Part shown: piece by piece, positions 15,499-25,034 of the stretch | Numbering within the stretch: position 1 is the first letter of the stretch | Layout of the letters: the number at the start of each line of letters is the position of its first letter | NCBI RefSeq assembly: GCF_003148665.1 | Contig: NZ_QGGQ01000001.1 | Coordinates: 203,762 to 267,761, forward strand | Direction: 5' to 3' | Source of the DNA: Maribacter polysiphoniae | GTDB lineage: Bacteria; Bacteroidota; Bacteroidia; Flavobacteriales; Flavobacteriaceae | Length of the DNA stretch: 64,000 nt | Notes under the pieces: generated by a model | What the model saw: only the letters and a program-made list of their open reading frames with translations | Told to the model about the DNA's origin: nothing | The model's database searches: none | Made by a program: the position numbers and the translations under genes

Positions 15499-16764
15499 GT
15501 CGAACCCAATATCCTTTCGAAAGTCCATCTTCTCAAAACATATCTTAGCGATATTTTGATAAGAGGTTTGTAGTGCTTCCTTAAAATCATTGCCATAGGA
15601 TGTAATTGCCATTACCCTACCGCCATTGGTCACCACCTTACCGTCTTTAAGGTCTGTGCCTGCATGAAATACAATGGAGTCCTTGATGTTTTCGAATCCC
15701 ATAATTTCCTTTCCTTTTTCATAGGCTTCAGGATAACCCCCGGATACCAACATTACGGTTGATGCCGTGCGGTCATCAATTTCAAGGTCGATGCTATCCA
15801 GAGTTTGATTGGCAACCGCTTGGAAAATGGTGACCAAGTCGGTTTTTATTCTTGGTATGACCACTTCGGTCTCTGGGTCTCCCATTCTAACATTGTACTC
15901 AATAACGAATGGATCATCACCTACTTTTATCAAACCAATGAAAATAAAACCCTTATAAGGCAGTCCATCGATTTTAAGCCCCTCTACGGTCGGTTTAACC
16001 ACTCGCTCGTGTATCTTGTCCATTAACTCCTTATCCGCGAAAGGAACTGGCGAAATTGCACCCATACCACCGGTATTCAATCCAGTGTCACCTTCACCGA
16101 TTCTTTTATAATCCTTGGCTGTTGGCAAAACTTTATATCCCTTACCATCAGTAAGCACAAAGACGCTTAATTCTATACCCGATAAAAACTCCTCGATAAC
16201 AACGGTCGTACTCGCTGCGCCGAATTTGGCATCGACCAACATGGATTTCAGTTCCTCCTTGGCCTCTTGTAAATCGTTCAAGATCACTACCCCTTTACCA
16301 GCTGCGAGCCCGTCTGCCTTTAAAACGTATGGGGGTTTGAGTGAATCCAGAAAAGTATACCCAGCTTCCAAGGTCTCTGCAGTAAAACTATCATACGCTG
16401 CCGTAGGAATATTGTGTTTTATCAAAAACTCTTTGGCGAACCCCTTACTCCCTTCCAAGGTAGCAGCTGCTTTCTGGGGCCCGATTACCGGAATATCCTT
16501 TAGCTCGGGGTCACCAAGGAAAAAATCATGGATTCCATTCACCAATGGGTCTTCAGGACCCACGACCACCATATCAATGTTATTGGCGATTACAGCCTCC
16601 TTGATTTTTTCAAAATCATTTACACCGATGGGTAAATTAGTACCAATAGTACTCGTGCCAGCATTTCCGGGAGCAATATAAAGATGTGATAATTTAGGGC
16701 TTTGGGCAAGTTTCCAAGCGATGGTATGTTCACGACCACCCGATCCAAGAATAAGAATATCCAT
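15493..16764 (-). CDS. purD: phosphoribosylamine-glycine ligase
   Basis: A 423-residue ATP-grasp enzyme that joins glycine to phosphoribosylamine in the second step of purine synthesis. Recognised by the N-terminal ILILGSGGREHTIAWKL, the ATP-grasp segment KADGLAAGKGVVIL, and the catalytic region TGGMGAISP followed by GFIFIGL and EYNVRMGDPETEVV. Length is normal for PurD. It stands alone in the purine pathway here and ends overlapping the convergent small membrane gene. A TAnnTTTG box lies directly upstream. Confidence 0.96.
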   Translation of the reverse strand: MDILILGSGGREHTIAWKLAQSPKLSHLYIAPGNAGTSTIGTNLPIGVNDFEKIKEAVIANNIDMVVVGPEDPLVNGIHDFFLGDPELKDIPVIGPQKAAATLEGSKGFAKEFLIKHNIPTAAYDSFTAETLEAGYTFLDSLKPPYVLKADGLAAGKGVVILNDLQEAKEELKSMLVDAKFGAASTTVVIEEFLSGIELSVFVLTDGKGYKVLPTAKDYKRIGEGDTGLNTGGMGAISPVPFADKELMDKIHERVVKPTVEGLKIDGLPYKGFIFIGLIKVGDDPFVIEYNVRMGDPETEVVIPRIKTDLVTIFQAVANQTLDSIDLEIDDRTASTVMLVSGGYPEAYEKGKEIMGFENIKDSIVFHAGTDLKDGKVVTNGGRVMAITSYGNDFKEALQTSYQNIAKICFEKMDFRKDIGFDL

Positions 16765-16778
16765 AATTAAAGTTTGCG

Positions 16779-16786
16779 CAAAAATA
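16779..16786 (-). promoter_or_regulatory. putative -7 box for purD
   Basis: On the minus strand TATTTTTG, about 15 bases upstream of the purD ATG. No good -33 TTG is seen. No purine riboswitch-like structure is obvious in the short gap of about 40 bases to the upstream gene. Confidence 0.4.
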
Positions 16787-16805
16787 CAGCTTGAACGCTA
16801 ATAAT

Positions 16806-17786
16806 CTATACTATACCCGAAAAATCCCTATGTTCCTTGTCGTGCAGTTCTTCCGGAGTCAATGACTTGAAATATTCGAAAACCTTTTTTAAGCCTTCAG
16901 CACGCCCTACCTTGGGTTCCCATCCCAATATTTCCTTGGCCTTTGTTATATCGGGTTGTCTTTGTAAAGGATCATCCTTAGGTAATGGTCTATAAACAAT
17001 TTTCTGATGGGTACCTGTCAATTGGATGATCTCTTGTGCGAATTCCAGTATCGTAGTCTCGTGCGGATTACCAATATTAATGGGATTGGTATAATCACTC
17101 ATCAACAAACGATAAATTCCCTCGACCTGATCATCGATATAACAAAAAGATCGTGTTTGTGAACCATCGCCAAAAACGGTTAAATCCTCACCTCGTAGTG
17201 CCTGCCCCATAAATGCCGGTACCACACGGCCGTCATTTAACCGCATTCGAGGTCCATAGGTATTGAAAATACGGACGATGCGGGTATCTACTTCGTGATA
17301 ACGATGATAGGCCATGGTAATGGATTCCATAAAGCGTTTGGCCTCATCATATACCCCGCGAGGGCCTATTGGACTCACATTGCCGTAATACTCCTCATTT
17401 TGGGGATGTACTAAGGGGTCTCCATATACCTCCGAGGTGGATGCTACCAAAATCCTTGCTTTCTTTTCCTTGGCCACCCCTAACAGATTAAGAGTACCCA
17501 AAGACCCTACCTTTAAGGTTTCTATAGGGATTTTCAAATAATCAATAGGACTTGCTGGAGAGGCGAAATGTAGAATATAATCCAGTTCACCGGGCACATT
17601 CACGAACTTGGACACATCATGATGGTAAAATTCAAAATGCTCCAAGGGGAAAAGATGTTCTATGTTCTTAAGGTCACCGGTAATCAGATTATCCATCCCG
17701 ATGACATGAAAACCTTCCTTAATGAATCTATCACATAGGTGAGAGCCCAAGAAACCGGCTGCACCCGTTATTAAAATTTTTTTCAT
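16806..17786 (-). CDS. UDP-glucuronate decarboxylase (UDP-xylose synthase)
   Basis: A 326-residue short-chain dehydrogenase/reductase. It has the NAD-binding [10 protein letters not shown] (residues 8-17) and the [11 protein letters not shown] element typical of UDP-xylose synthases. The active-site STSEVYG and YDEAKR (Tyr-x3-Lys) segments and the [10 protein letters not shown] pattern are also present. The enzyme oxidises and decarboxylates UDP-glucuronate to UDP-xylose. It is the last gene of the polysaccharide run on the minus strand and starts one base after the phosphoglycosyl transferase gene ends. It suggests xylose, or a sugar derived from it, in the glycan. Confidence 0.9.
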   Translation of the reverse strand: MKKILITGAAGFLGSHLCDRFIKEGFHVIGMDNLITGDLKNIEHLFPLEHFEFYHHDVSKFVNVPGELDYILHFASPASPIDYLKIPIETLKVGSLGTLNLLGVAKEKKARILVASTSEVYGDPLVHPQNEEYYGNVSPIGPRGVYDEAKRFMESITMAYHRYHEVDTRIVRIFNTYGPRMRLNDGRVVPAFMGQALRGEDLTVFGDGSQTRSFCYIDDQVEGIYRLLMSDYTNPINIGNPHETTILEFAQEIIQLTGTHQKIVYRPLPKDDPLQRQPDITKAKEILGWEPKVGRAEGLKKVFEYFKSLTPEELHDKEHRDFSGIV

Positions 17787-18965
17787 TTATTCTTTGTACT
17801 TTTCATTCTTTTTAACACCACCATCTACACCGTTACGGTTGCTTTCTTTTTTCCTTCCTATAATATTTTTAACCTTTCTTTTTAAAAGAATTTTTTGCTT
17901 TAAATTTGTGAAATTGTAGTTGTACTTAAAAAAAATATAACTTAAAAACACCACCACAGACACTAACATAATTACCATGCCTAAATTTTTTGCCTTACTT
18001 CCCAAAACAATAAAGAGAACTACAAAAAGCAAATTAAAACAACCGATAATAAAACTTGCCTGTTTATGGCTTAGTCCCCAATAATCAATAAGTACATGAT
18101 GAACATGGTTTCTATCTGGTGAGAAAGGTCCTTTTTTATTTGCGATGCGAATTGTAAAAACCCTGGCGGTATCAAAAAGTGGAACTATCAATATACTAAT
18201 TGCGATTAATGGTGCATTTTCCAATAAAAAAGGTAATTCCGAATAGGATTGTGGTTTAAGGGCCAGGAACTTCAACGTTAAAATACTTATTATAAAACCA
18301 ATAATAAGCGACCCGGTATCCCCCATAAATATTTTGCGATCAGAGGAGATGTTAAACCCAAAAAATGCAATCAGACATGCGTTTACCGTAATAGTAATCA
18401 AAGCAAAGAAATATTCACCGACCAAATAAAAAATAGTTGTGTAAATAACCATTATAACAATCCCAACTATAGATGCCAACCCATCTATACCATCAATAAG
18501 ATTATATGAATTAATAATGGTCAACATCATAAATCCCCCAATGATTAAATAAATAAAATATGGTATTTCATAAATATTCAAAAAACCATTTAATGAAGTA
18601 ATAGTAAAACTTGGATTTATCAAAATAAATGTTAATGCGCACGCCTGCGCAATTAATTTGGCTCCTGGGGAAATAACGACTAAATCATCTTTTAAACCTA
18701 CTATAAACAAAATTGTTAAACCTGGAATTATATACATTGCTTCATCGTATAAATCCCTTCCCCTAATAAAAAACAAAGCGAAAATCAATGTGTAATAAAA
18801 AGCAATCCCTCCCAATGTTGGTGTTCTTGAAGTATGTGAACTTCTATGGTCTGGATCATCCATTAACCTTTTAACCTCAACCACCTTAATAATTTTTGGT
18901 ATGGTTAAATAAGTCATAAGAAATGCTCCAATGAATAATAATATGGCGGTTTCTAGAAAAAACAA
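17787..18965 (-). CDS. MraY/WecA-type undecaprenyl-phosphate sugar-1-phosphate transferase
   Basis: A 392-residue polytopic enzyme with about 10-11 membrane helices. It has the conserved aspartate pair in GLKDDL, the NLIDGIDGLA loop, FMGDTGS and the C-terminal PDRNHVHH motif of the WecA/WbpL branch. It starts glycan synthesis by moving a HexNAc-1-phosphate to undecaprenyl phosphate at the inner membrane. The PDHRSSH segment near residue 38 is also usual for this branch. The C-terminal 25 residues are lysine-rich and poorly conserved. It lies between the GT4 gene and the UDP-xylose synthase gene. Confidence 0.9.
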   Translation of the reverse strand: MFFLETAILLFIGAFLMTYLTIPKIIKVVEVKRLMDDPDHRSSHTSRTPTLGGIAFYYTLIFALFFIRGRDLYDEAMYIIPGLTILFIVGLKDDLVVISPGAKLIAQACALTFILINPSFTITSLNGFLNIYEIPYFIYLIIGGFMMLTIINSYNLIDGIDGLASIVGIVIMVIYTTIFYLVGEYFFALITITVNACLIAFFGFNISSDRKIFMGDTGSLIIGFIISILTLKFLALKPQSYSELPFLLENAPLIAISILIVPLFDTARVFTIRIANKKGPFSPDRNHVHHVLIDYWGLSHKQASFIIGCFNLLFVVLFIVLGSKAKNLGMVIMLVSVVVFLSYIFFKYNYNFTNLKQKILLKRKVKNIIGRKKESNRNGVDGGVKKNEKYKE

Positions 18966-19050
18966 ATCTTAAAATTTAATCAAAAATAGTAAAAGAAAAG
19001 ACTCTATTATCATCTTTAATCCTAAACTGAATTTTTTTCTTAAACAAAAC

Positions 19051-20298
19051 TTAGTTTAAATCTTGATTTAACTCATCAAATACTTTCATATATTCTTTAG
19101 CCAATTTTTCATATGTCAATTGCGCGATAACATATGAATATCCATTTTTCCCTAACTGAGATCTTTCCATAGAACTCAAATTCCGAAACTCATGGATTTT
19201 CTCTTTTATACTTAAAGAATCTTCCGCCTTAGTCACAAGCCCGCAATTTGCCTCTTCGATAATATTATCAGGAATATTGCAAGACATTAGTATTGGCGTT
19301 TGCGAGTACATATACTCAAATAGCTTATTTGCAGAAACCCCAAATTTGTATAAATCAACATTGCGCCAACTCAAATACAACACATCACATTGCTGATAAA
19401 AAGAATTAAGGGATTCTCTTTTAACAGATTCTAAAAACACGATATTATTGTTTCCCTTTGCCTTTTCAATCAAATTTTGTTTCTCTCCTCCTTCCCCTAA
19501 TAAAACCAAATAACAGTTTGAACCTGCAAAAAAATCATTGAATGCCTCGATTATAAATTCCATAGCGTTGGCATTGCCTAGGGTGCCAGCATAGCCAATT
19601 ATAAATGCATTTTCATTAAACATTTTACCTTTAAACCCCCAATCTTTTTCTTTTTGAATACCAGCAAAACCTTTTAAATCTATACCATTCGAAATCCACT
19701 TAAAATTAAACTTCTTTGACCCAAGTACCGATTCAATATGTTTGTCTGAATTCTTTAATACCGAAACTATATAGTCGGCTTTAGAATAGCATTTGTATTC
19801 CAAATGTGTTAGGATTCTGATAAACAAGCTTTTATCAGAGTAATTTCCGATACTTTTTGGAGTCATGGGCCAAAGATCCCTTGTTTCAAATATAAACTTG
19901 CAATTGGGGTAGATTAATTTAAAAAACAAAACGTTGTACACCGGAATCATCGGGGTAGATGACAAAATAATGATATCTGGCTTAGAAATTCTTGAAAATG
20001 GAGCGAAAAAGAGTAAGGCTGAAAATAAAACCCAATTGATTATTCTAATAATACTACTAGAGTTTTCATGTGCAAAGCCTTTTATTATCAAAGTAGGTAA
20101 GGCTCCTTTAAGAACTTTCATTAAACCTATTAATCCAACCTTTCTTTTAGGATTGTGAGAAAATGATGAAGTAATCAAAGTTACGTCATATCCATGCTTT
20201 AAGAACTCCGTTCCTAGAGTAAAGTGCCTACTATGGCCGTTTTCACTCAAATCAGGAGAGGTCAAATGCTCATTAATGATCCAAATTCGTTTTGTCAT
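19051..20298 (-). CDS. glycosyltransferase family 4 (WbuB/WbpH-like)
   Basis: A 415-residue GT-B enzyme. The N-terminus has INEHLTSPDLSENGHSRHFTL and later TRDLWP, both usual in the WbuB-type branch. The C-terminal domain has the GYAGTLGNANA donor-binding segment and a KLFEYMYSQTPIL region with the conserved Glu. It probably adds the second or a later sugar to the lipid-linked repeat unit in the cytoplasm. It sits 34 bases downstream of the 2-epimerase pseudogene and upstream of the initiating transferase gene. Sugar specificity unknown. Confidence 0.85.
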   Translation of the reverse strand: MTKRIWIINEHLTSPDLSENGHSRHFTLGTEFLKHGYDVTLITSSFSHNPKRKVGLIGLMKVLKGALPTLIIKGFAHENSSSIIRIINWVLFSALLFFAPFSRISKPDIIILSSTPMIPVYNVLFFKLIYPNCKFIFETRDLWPMTPKSIGNYSDKSLFIRILTHLEYKCYSKADYIVSVLKNSDKHIESVLGSKKFNFKWISNGIDLKGFAGIQKEKDWGFKGKMFNENAFIIGYAGTLGNANAMEFIIEAFNDFFAGSNCYLVLLGEGGEKQNLIEKAKGNNNIVFLESVKRESLNSFYQQCDVLYLSWRNVDLYKFGVSANKLFEYMYSQTPILMSCNIPDNIIEEANCGLVTKAEDSLSIKEKIHEFRNLSSMERSQLGKNGYSYVIAQLTYEKLAKEYMKVFDELNQDLN

Positions 20299-20332
20299 AC
20301 TTTTAAAATAATACCATTTGAAATAATTTTGT

Positions 20333-21410
20333 TTAATTCCTATTGTGATATGCTATCAATTTCGAAACAATTTCTTCGCCGGTATTACCCGTACCATACA
20401 AATTAATATCAAAATTGATTTTCACATTTTTCAAATTATTAAATGTACCCAATATTCTATTTTTGTTCGGCACTGTGATAAATTTAACCTTATGTTTTAT
20501 TAGTTCTTACCATTCAGTTTCTTCTCTAACCGTAATACATGGCTTCTTTTTGAAGTCCACCATTATCAGTAATAACACAAGAGTAATTTTTAGTAACCAA
20601 ATCATTTCAAAATATCCAACAGGATCTAAAATTTTAATATTCTTATGAATATCGATGCCATATTCTTTTAATTTTTTAATTGTTCTTGGATGCAATGGTA
20701 GTACAACCATGGTTTTTATTGCAATCTCCCCCCAAGGCATCAAAAATAGAAGCAAGTGAATCTGGGTCATCCGTATTTTCTTGTCTATGTATCGTTGAGA
20801 GCACAAAATCGCCTAGTTCAATCTCACTTTTTGGTTTAGCGGCATCTTTGGTGTGAAAAAGGGCAGCATCGTACATTACATCACCACAATGTACTTGTTT
20901 GATTTCAATATTGCTATAACCTTCATTTTTTAAGTTATCAATAGCTGTTTGAGTTGAGCAAAAAAGGGTATCACTTATGTGATCGGTTAAAATTCTGTTG
21001 ACTTCTTGTGGCCTAAGCATATTAAACGAACGAAACCCGGCCTCCCTATGTGCGACTTTGATATGTATCTTCTTTGCAGCTAACCCACCTGCAGTGGTAG
21101 CATTGGTGTTACTATAAACCAATACCCAATAAGGCTTTTCGGCCACCAAGACCTCTTCCGTTTTTGCTAGCATTTTTCCTTTCATTGTCCCATGAGATAA
21201 ACTCTTGAGATCAAGATTATAATGGGGCTTAGGAATATCCATTTGATTAAAGAACACTTCACTCATATTCCTATCAAAATGCTGACCGGTATGCTCAATA
21301 ATCTCTTGAATCTTAGCGTCATTAACTTCATTATACCTAAATATGGCCCTACTCACATCTGCAGCTTTAACAAATTGTGGGCGCGCACCATCTATAGTGA
21401 TAATCTTCAT
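20333..21410 (-). pseudogene. wbpI: WbpI-type UDP-N-acetyl sugar 2-epimerase, disrupted
   Basis: Remnant of a non-hydrolysing 2-epimerase, about 359 codons long as in intact homologues. Residues 1-222 are open from the ATG at 21410 (GARPQF, HTGQHF, INR-type RILTDHISD, THRQEN). The reading frame then shifts at a run of six C bases on the plus strand (20728-20733) and continues as MVVLPLHPRTIKKLKEYG and DPVGYFEMIWLL. A second shift precedes NYSCVITDNGGLQKEA, one A short in an A-run near 20592. About 17 bases are then missing between AAGCC copies, after which KKPCITVREETEW is followed by an in-frame TAA at about 20508. The homologous C-terminus (YGTGNTGEEIV) continues to 20333. The motif usually VYGDTNST reads VYSNTNAT, so the catalytic Asp is Asn. 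The sequence resembles WbpI of the ManNAc3NAcA pathway more than WecB. Confidence 0.88.
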
Positions 21411-21411
21411 T

Positions 21412-22686
21412 TTATAACTTTTGAAATTGTCTTAAACTATTTTTTAAGAACTCGTTATCATTCCGCATTAAAAGTGGGATTATAATCGCATAAAATATAA
21501 TTCCATTGTATCTAACCAATAAAGATTCAAATCCCATCAAAATAACTATAGCTATGATTGCGGCTAGCACATATGGATTCCGAAGACCCTTGGAAAATAT
21601 CAAACCAATTGGTACAATTAATATAACAAATGCAATTATACCTGCTTGTAGAAACGTTTGAAAAAACTGACTATGTGCATTGTACTGATTTTTTGCTAAG
21701 GTTAAATATGAGTTGGCCGAATATTCTTCTTGTAAAACATCATTAGCGTCACCAATACCATACCCCATAATTGGACGTTTTTTAATCAATTCCATACAAG
21801 TGTGATAAATCAAGATTCTTGATTGCTCAGAAGTAGTATAATTGTAATTTTTCTTTTCCTTAAAAGTTATGATTCTTTCATAAAAGGTTTTTGTCCTTGG
21901 ATTTAAAAAAATAAAAAGAATAACCGCACTTAATGCGAGCAAACCTAACCCTATTCTCTTTTTCATGTCTCCAAAATAAAATATAAAAAGAAAAGCATAA
22001 GACAATAAAACCATCAACGCAGCCCTTGAGGATAATAAGAATAAATAAACAAGTAACGCAGCGAAAACTATATACTTGAACCTAATTCCATTTTTGCCAA
22101 AATATACAAGACTTATTAAAATGTAAAGGGCAATATAAGTGGGGTGTATGGTATTAGAAAACCTTGTTCCAAAAAAATGGTTGCCTCCATGATTAAACGA
22201 TTCGTAAAAAGAAAAACCACCTTCGTATGAAGCATCAAAAATCAATTGACTCTCGACAATACTAAGGGAGTTGTTGAGGGCCAAGAAAAGATTAATTGCC
22301 ATTGATGCCAATATACCTATGAGTAGCATAGTAAACAACTTTCTTAATACATCTTCATTTTCTCGTATATACAATAAGAGTAAGGGGAAAATAGCAATGG
22401 GTATCATTCTAGTGATTAAATCGATACCGGTTTTAATGTTATTTGTATATATAAGGCTTATAACTAATAAAATCCATAGGATAGGAAGGCATAGAAAATA
22501 TAAATCTTTTTTATCAATCTTACTTTTATTTTTTATGCTATAAAACGCACCCAAAAGCATCGCTATTACAAAAAATGGAGTAGATGGATTAATGCTAATA
22601 GGCAACAATAAAAAACCTATTAAAATCGAATTCCAGAACAAACTTAAAGTAGGTTCTTCACCTAGCTTAACGAATAGCTTCTTCAT
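21412..22686 (-). CDS. O-antigen ligase/polymerase family membrane protein
   Basis: A 424-residue polytopic protein with about 10-12 membrane helices. It has a large periplasmic loop around residues 280-345, which contains RPIMGYGIGDANDVL and NAHSQFFQTFLQAG. The Wzy_C/WaaL pattern is clear, with the conserved His in that loop. It would either polymerise repeat units or ligate the finished chain to lipid A-core at the periplasmic face. It overlaps the upstream GT4 gene by 20 bases and ends one base before the epimerase remnant. The second polymerase-like protein at 23784 means one of the two is probably the ligase. Confidence 0.8.
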   Translation of the reverse strand: MKKLFVKLGEEPTLSLFWNSILIGFLLLPISINPSTPFFVIAMLLGAFYSIKNKSKIDKKDLYFLCLPILWILLVISLIYTNNIKTGIDLITRMIPIAIFPLLLLYIRENEDVLRKLFTMLLIGILASMAINLFLALNNSLSIVESQLIFDASYEGGFSFYESFNHGGNHFFGTRFSNTIHPTYIALYILISLVYFGKNGIRFKYIVFAALLVYLFLLSSRAALMVLLSYAFLFIFYFGDMKKRIGLGLLALSAVILFIFLNPRTKTFYERIITFKEKKNYNYTTSEQSRILIYHTCMELIKKRPIMGYGIGDANDVLQEEYSANSYLTLAKNQYNAHSQFFQTFLQAGIIAFVILIVPIGLIFSKGLRNPYVLAAIIAIVILMGFESLLVRYNGIIFYAIIIPLLMRNDNEFLKNSLRQFQKL

Positions 22687-23794
22687 AAATAGCGTGAAAT
22701 TTTTCAGATATTTTTTCCCATGTAAAAGCTACTGATTCTATTCTAGCCTTTTTACTCATTTCTTGGTAATTTCCAATAATTTGTTCAATCCCACGTAATG
22801 TATCTTCAGGGTCGCTAGCCTTTATTGCCACACCTACGGTGTTATTTTCGAAAAAACCATCTACCGCTTCATCTTTACAGTATAATATTGGCAAGCCTTG
22901 CGACATTGCTTCAATGTAAACTAATCCAAAGGTTTCTTTTATAGATGGCATGGCAAAGATATGACAGCTATCAAAAATGCCTTGAAGCACCTTAAAATCG
23001 CTAATTCGCCCCAAATACTTTACGTTTTCATCAAAGAGTTTTTCTACATCCTTTAAAAAAGGTCCGGAACCAACAATATCCAGTGTTGCTTTATGATTAC
23101 TTTTAGCATTAAACAATTTCATTGCTTTAATAACCACATCAAGTTTTTTGCGTTTTATAATTTGGCCAACGTAAAGTAATTTTAAAGGTTCTGATATCGT
23201 TTTGACCCTGGAATTGGTGGCAAACCACTTTTGGTCTACTGCATTGGGTATAACTGCAACCTTATTGTCAAAATCCTTAAAAAAAGAGCTTAAATATTTT
23301 TTTTTGAAAAGGTTGACATACGTAGGATTAATAAAAATAACCCTTTCCGCTGAAGACATAATCTGGTTGCCGAACTTTCTTTCATGCACCATGAGTTTAA
23401 AGAAATAAAAAAGATCTGTGGCACGAACACTCACAACATAGGGAATGCCAAATTTTTTTTTTATTAAGTACGCCACGCCACCATCACTGAACAAAAAATG
23501 AGCATGAACCAAACCTACGGACCCAATCTCGACTTTTGAAAGTAAATCATTATAAATAATTTTCAACTTTCGCCTAAACCTCAATTTGAATAAAAAATTG
23601 TCTTTCAATACATGTGAATACACATATTCGCAATTGGGTATGGTATCATCTCTATTACCATTTAACTGTGCCGAATTTCGCACAGGAACGTAAATAATTT
23701 GATCATACCCTTTTTCAGAAAGCTTTTTCGTCAGGTTTATATAGATCTTTTGAATTGCAAAAGCACTTGAGATCTGTAGTAATTTATCTTTCAT
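22667..23794 (-). CDS. glycosyltransferase family 4
   Basis: A 375-residue GT-B glycosyltransferase. Recognised by PYVVSVRATDLFYF in the acceptor domain, PLKLLYVGQIIKRKKLDVVIKA (start of the donor domain), and IKETFGLVYIEAMSQGLPILY with the family's E-x7-E element. It acts on the cytoplasmic face to extend the repeat unit. It overlaps the polymerase-like genes on both sides (20 bases and 11 bases), so translation is probably coupled. Donor sugar unknown. Confidence 0.86.
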   Translation of the reverse strand: MKDKLLQISSAFAIQKIYINLTKKLSEKGYDQIIYVPVRNSAQLNGNRDDTIPNCEYVYSHVLKDNFLFKLRFRRKLKIIYNDLLSKVEIGSVGLVHAHFLFSDGGVAYLIKKKFGIPYVVSVRATDLFYFFKLMVHERKFGNQIMSSAERVIFINPTYVNLFKKKYLSSFFKDFDNKVAVIPNAVDQKWFATNSRVKTISEPLKLLYVGQIIKRKKLDVVIKAMKLFNAKSNHKATLDIVGSGPFLKDVEKLFDENVKYLGRISDFKVLQGIFDSCHIFAMPSIKETFGLVYIEAMSQGLPILYCKDEAVDGFFENNTVGVAIKASDPEDTLRGIEQIIGNYQEMSKKARIESVAFTWEKISEKFHAIYEEAIR

Positions 23795-25034
23795 AATCCT
23801 TGTTCAAAAAAAGGTAAGCAAAAAATACAAAGAATGCTAAACCATGTGTTAACAAAAGCGTTGTGAAAAAGGAGGTGTTCATATAATAGATATAAACGAA
23901 TACCAATCCGAAAAAAATAGGATTCATCTTAATATGCTTTAAAATCAAAAAAACGAAACCAATAAAAAGTGAATGTAATATTACTCCTATATACCCAAAT
24001 GAAAAATAACCCTCCGTAATTAAGCCTACGTTTGCATTTAGACCTTCTTTTTCAAGCAACACTTCGCCTACATAATAATTTGGAGATTGTTCCAAAGGAT
24101 AGTCCATAAAATATTCACCAATAGAATTGTGGCTCCAAAACGTAGGGTTTTCTCCAAAAAAAGAGTAAAAGGAATTATCCATTCTTGCGGGCGTAAACAA
24201 AACCCTTCTTACAAATGAATTTACTAAAAAGGTGTTGTCCGTTATAATAAAAACTAGTAAACCAAGAAAACATAAGCCAAAAAATAGATACAGTAAATAG
24301 TGAAGCTTGTCAATATACGCTTTGCCTTTAAAAAAGAAAACCGCAGCGATCATACCTATGAAAATACTCTTCAAAGCACCTATCAAAAAAATAAATGATA
24401 TCATAAAAATAGAAAGACCAACCAGCCAAAACTTTTTTTTCACAATACCGATAATTAACAAAGAAGGCAATATTACTCTCGACAAGGGTGCGCTTAAATA
24501 CCCGAAATAGCGATCTTGAATTTCTCGAAAATAATATCGTGTTTCATAAACATCGGCCAACAAAAGATTTTTGAGTTTCACATGAGGCAGATATTTTATA
24601 AATATGGGTACAAATAGCACAATAGAAATCAATAAAACAATGCTCAACATTTGCCCTTTAAAATGTATTACACTAAAGTTTAATTTGAAAAATGAACAAA
24701 CGAAGAGTACTAATAAAAGAATACTGTGTGCAAAGACTGGTTGTATGATGCCATCATTAAACTGATAATACATCACCTGACCAAAAAAATATAGTACGAA
24801 AATCACATGCCAAATGGTATAAAAAAAATCTCCCTTAACCTTGGTGCCTAGAAATAGCATGGGAATAAAAAATAGCCAGCCTATAATTACTTTGGCTATT
24901 TTTATATCATGGTCATGCCCCATATAACCGTACATGTCCTTTATTATAAAAACATAGACAATTGATATAATTACAAAAGTTATAGCCTCTAATAAAAAAA
25001 CACTCTTTTTACTATGTCTGAGTTTTAATTTCAA
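23784..25034 (-). CDS. polytopic membrane protein, candidate O-antigen polymerase (Wzy)
   Basis: A 416-residue protein with about 11-12 hydrophobic segments and no soluble domain. The periplasmic loop around residues 285-330 contains FWSHNSIGEYFMDYP, and the segment near 340 reads GLITEGYFSFGYIGVILHSLFIG, a pattern seen in oligosaccharide repeat-unit polymerases. Wzy proteins are poorly conserved, so the call rests on topology and on its place between the Wzx flippase and a glycosyltransferase. It overlaps both neighbours (23 and 11 bases). Confidence 0.7.
   Translation of the reverse strand: MKLKLRHSKKSVFLLEAITFVIISIVYVFIIKDMYGYMGHDHDIKIAKVIIGWLFFIPMLFLGTKVKGDFFYTIWHVIFVLYFFGQVMYYQFNDGIIQPVFAHSILLLVLFVCSFFKLNFSVIHFKGQMLSIVLLISIVLFVPIFIKYLPHVKLKNLLLADVYETRYYFREIQDRYFGYLSAPLSRVILPSLLIIGIVKKKFWLVGLSIFMISFIFLIGALKSIFIGMIAAVFFFKGKAYIDKLHYLLYLFFGLCFLGLLVFIITDNTFLVNSFVRRVLFTPARMDNSFYSFFGENPTFWSHNSIGEYFMDYPLEQSPNYYVGEVLLEKEGLNANVGLITEGYFSFGYIGVILHSLFIGFVFLILKHIKMNPIFFGLVFVYIYYMNTSFFTTLLLTHGLAFFVFFAYLFLNKDYER

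Noticed and set aside
20728-20733. Six-base C tract in the WbpI-type gene as a phase-variation switch
   Set aside because: Three further lesions downstream (one-base loss, about 17-base loss, nonsense codon) would keep the gene broken whatever the tract length.
20676-21410. The 244-residue open frame as a complete short epimerase
   Set aside because: It ends within the fold; the remaining homologous sequence follows in other frames, and the catalytic Asp is changed.
20333-21410. The epimerase remnant as WecB (UDP-GlcNAc 2-epimerase of enterobacterial antigen type)
   Set aside because: PLHPRT, DPVGYFEMIWLL and the KKPCITVREETEW segment resemble WbpI more, and the wbpB-E-D genes nearby fit that pathway.
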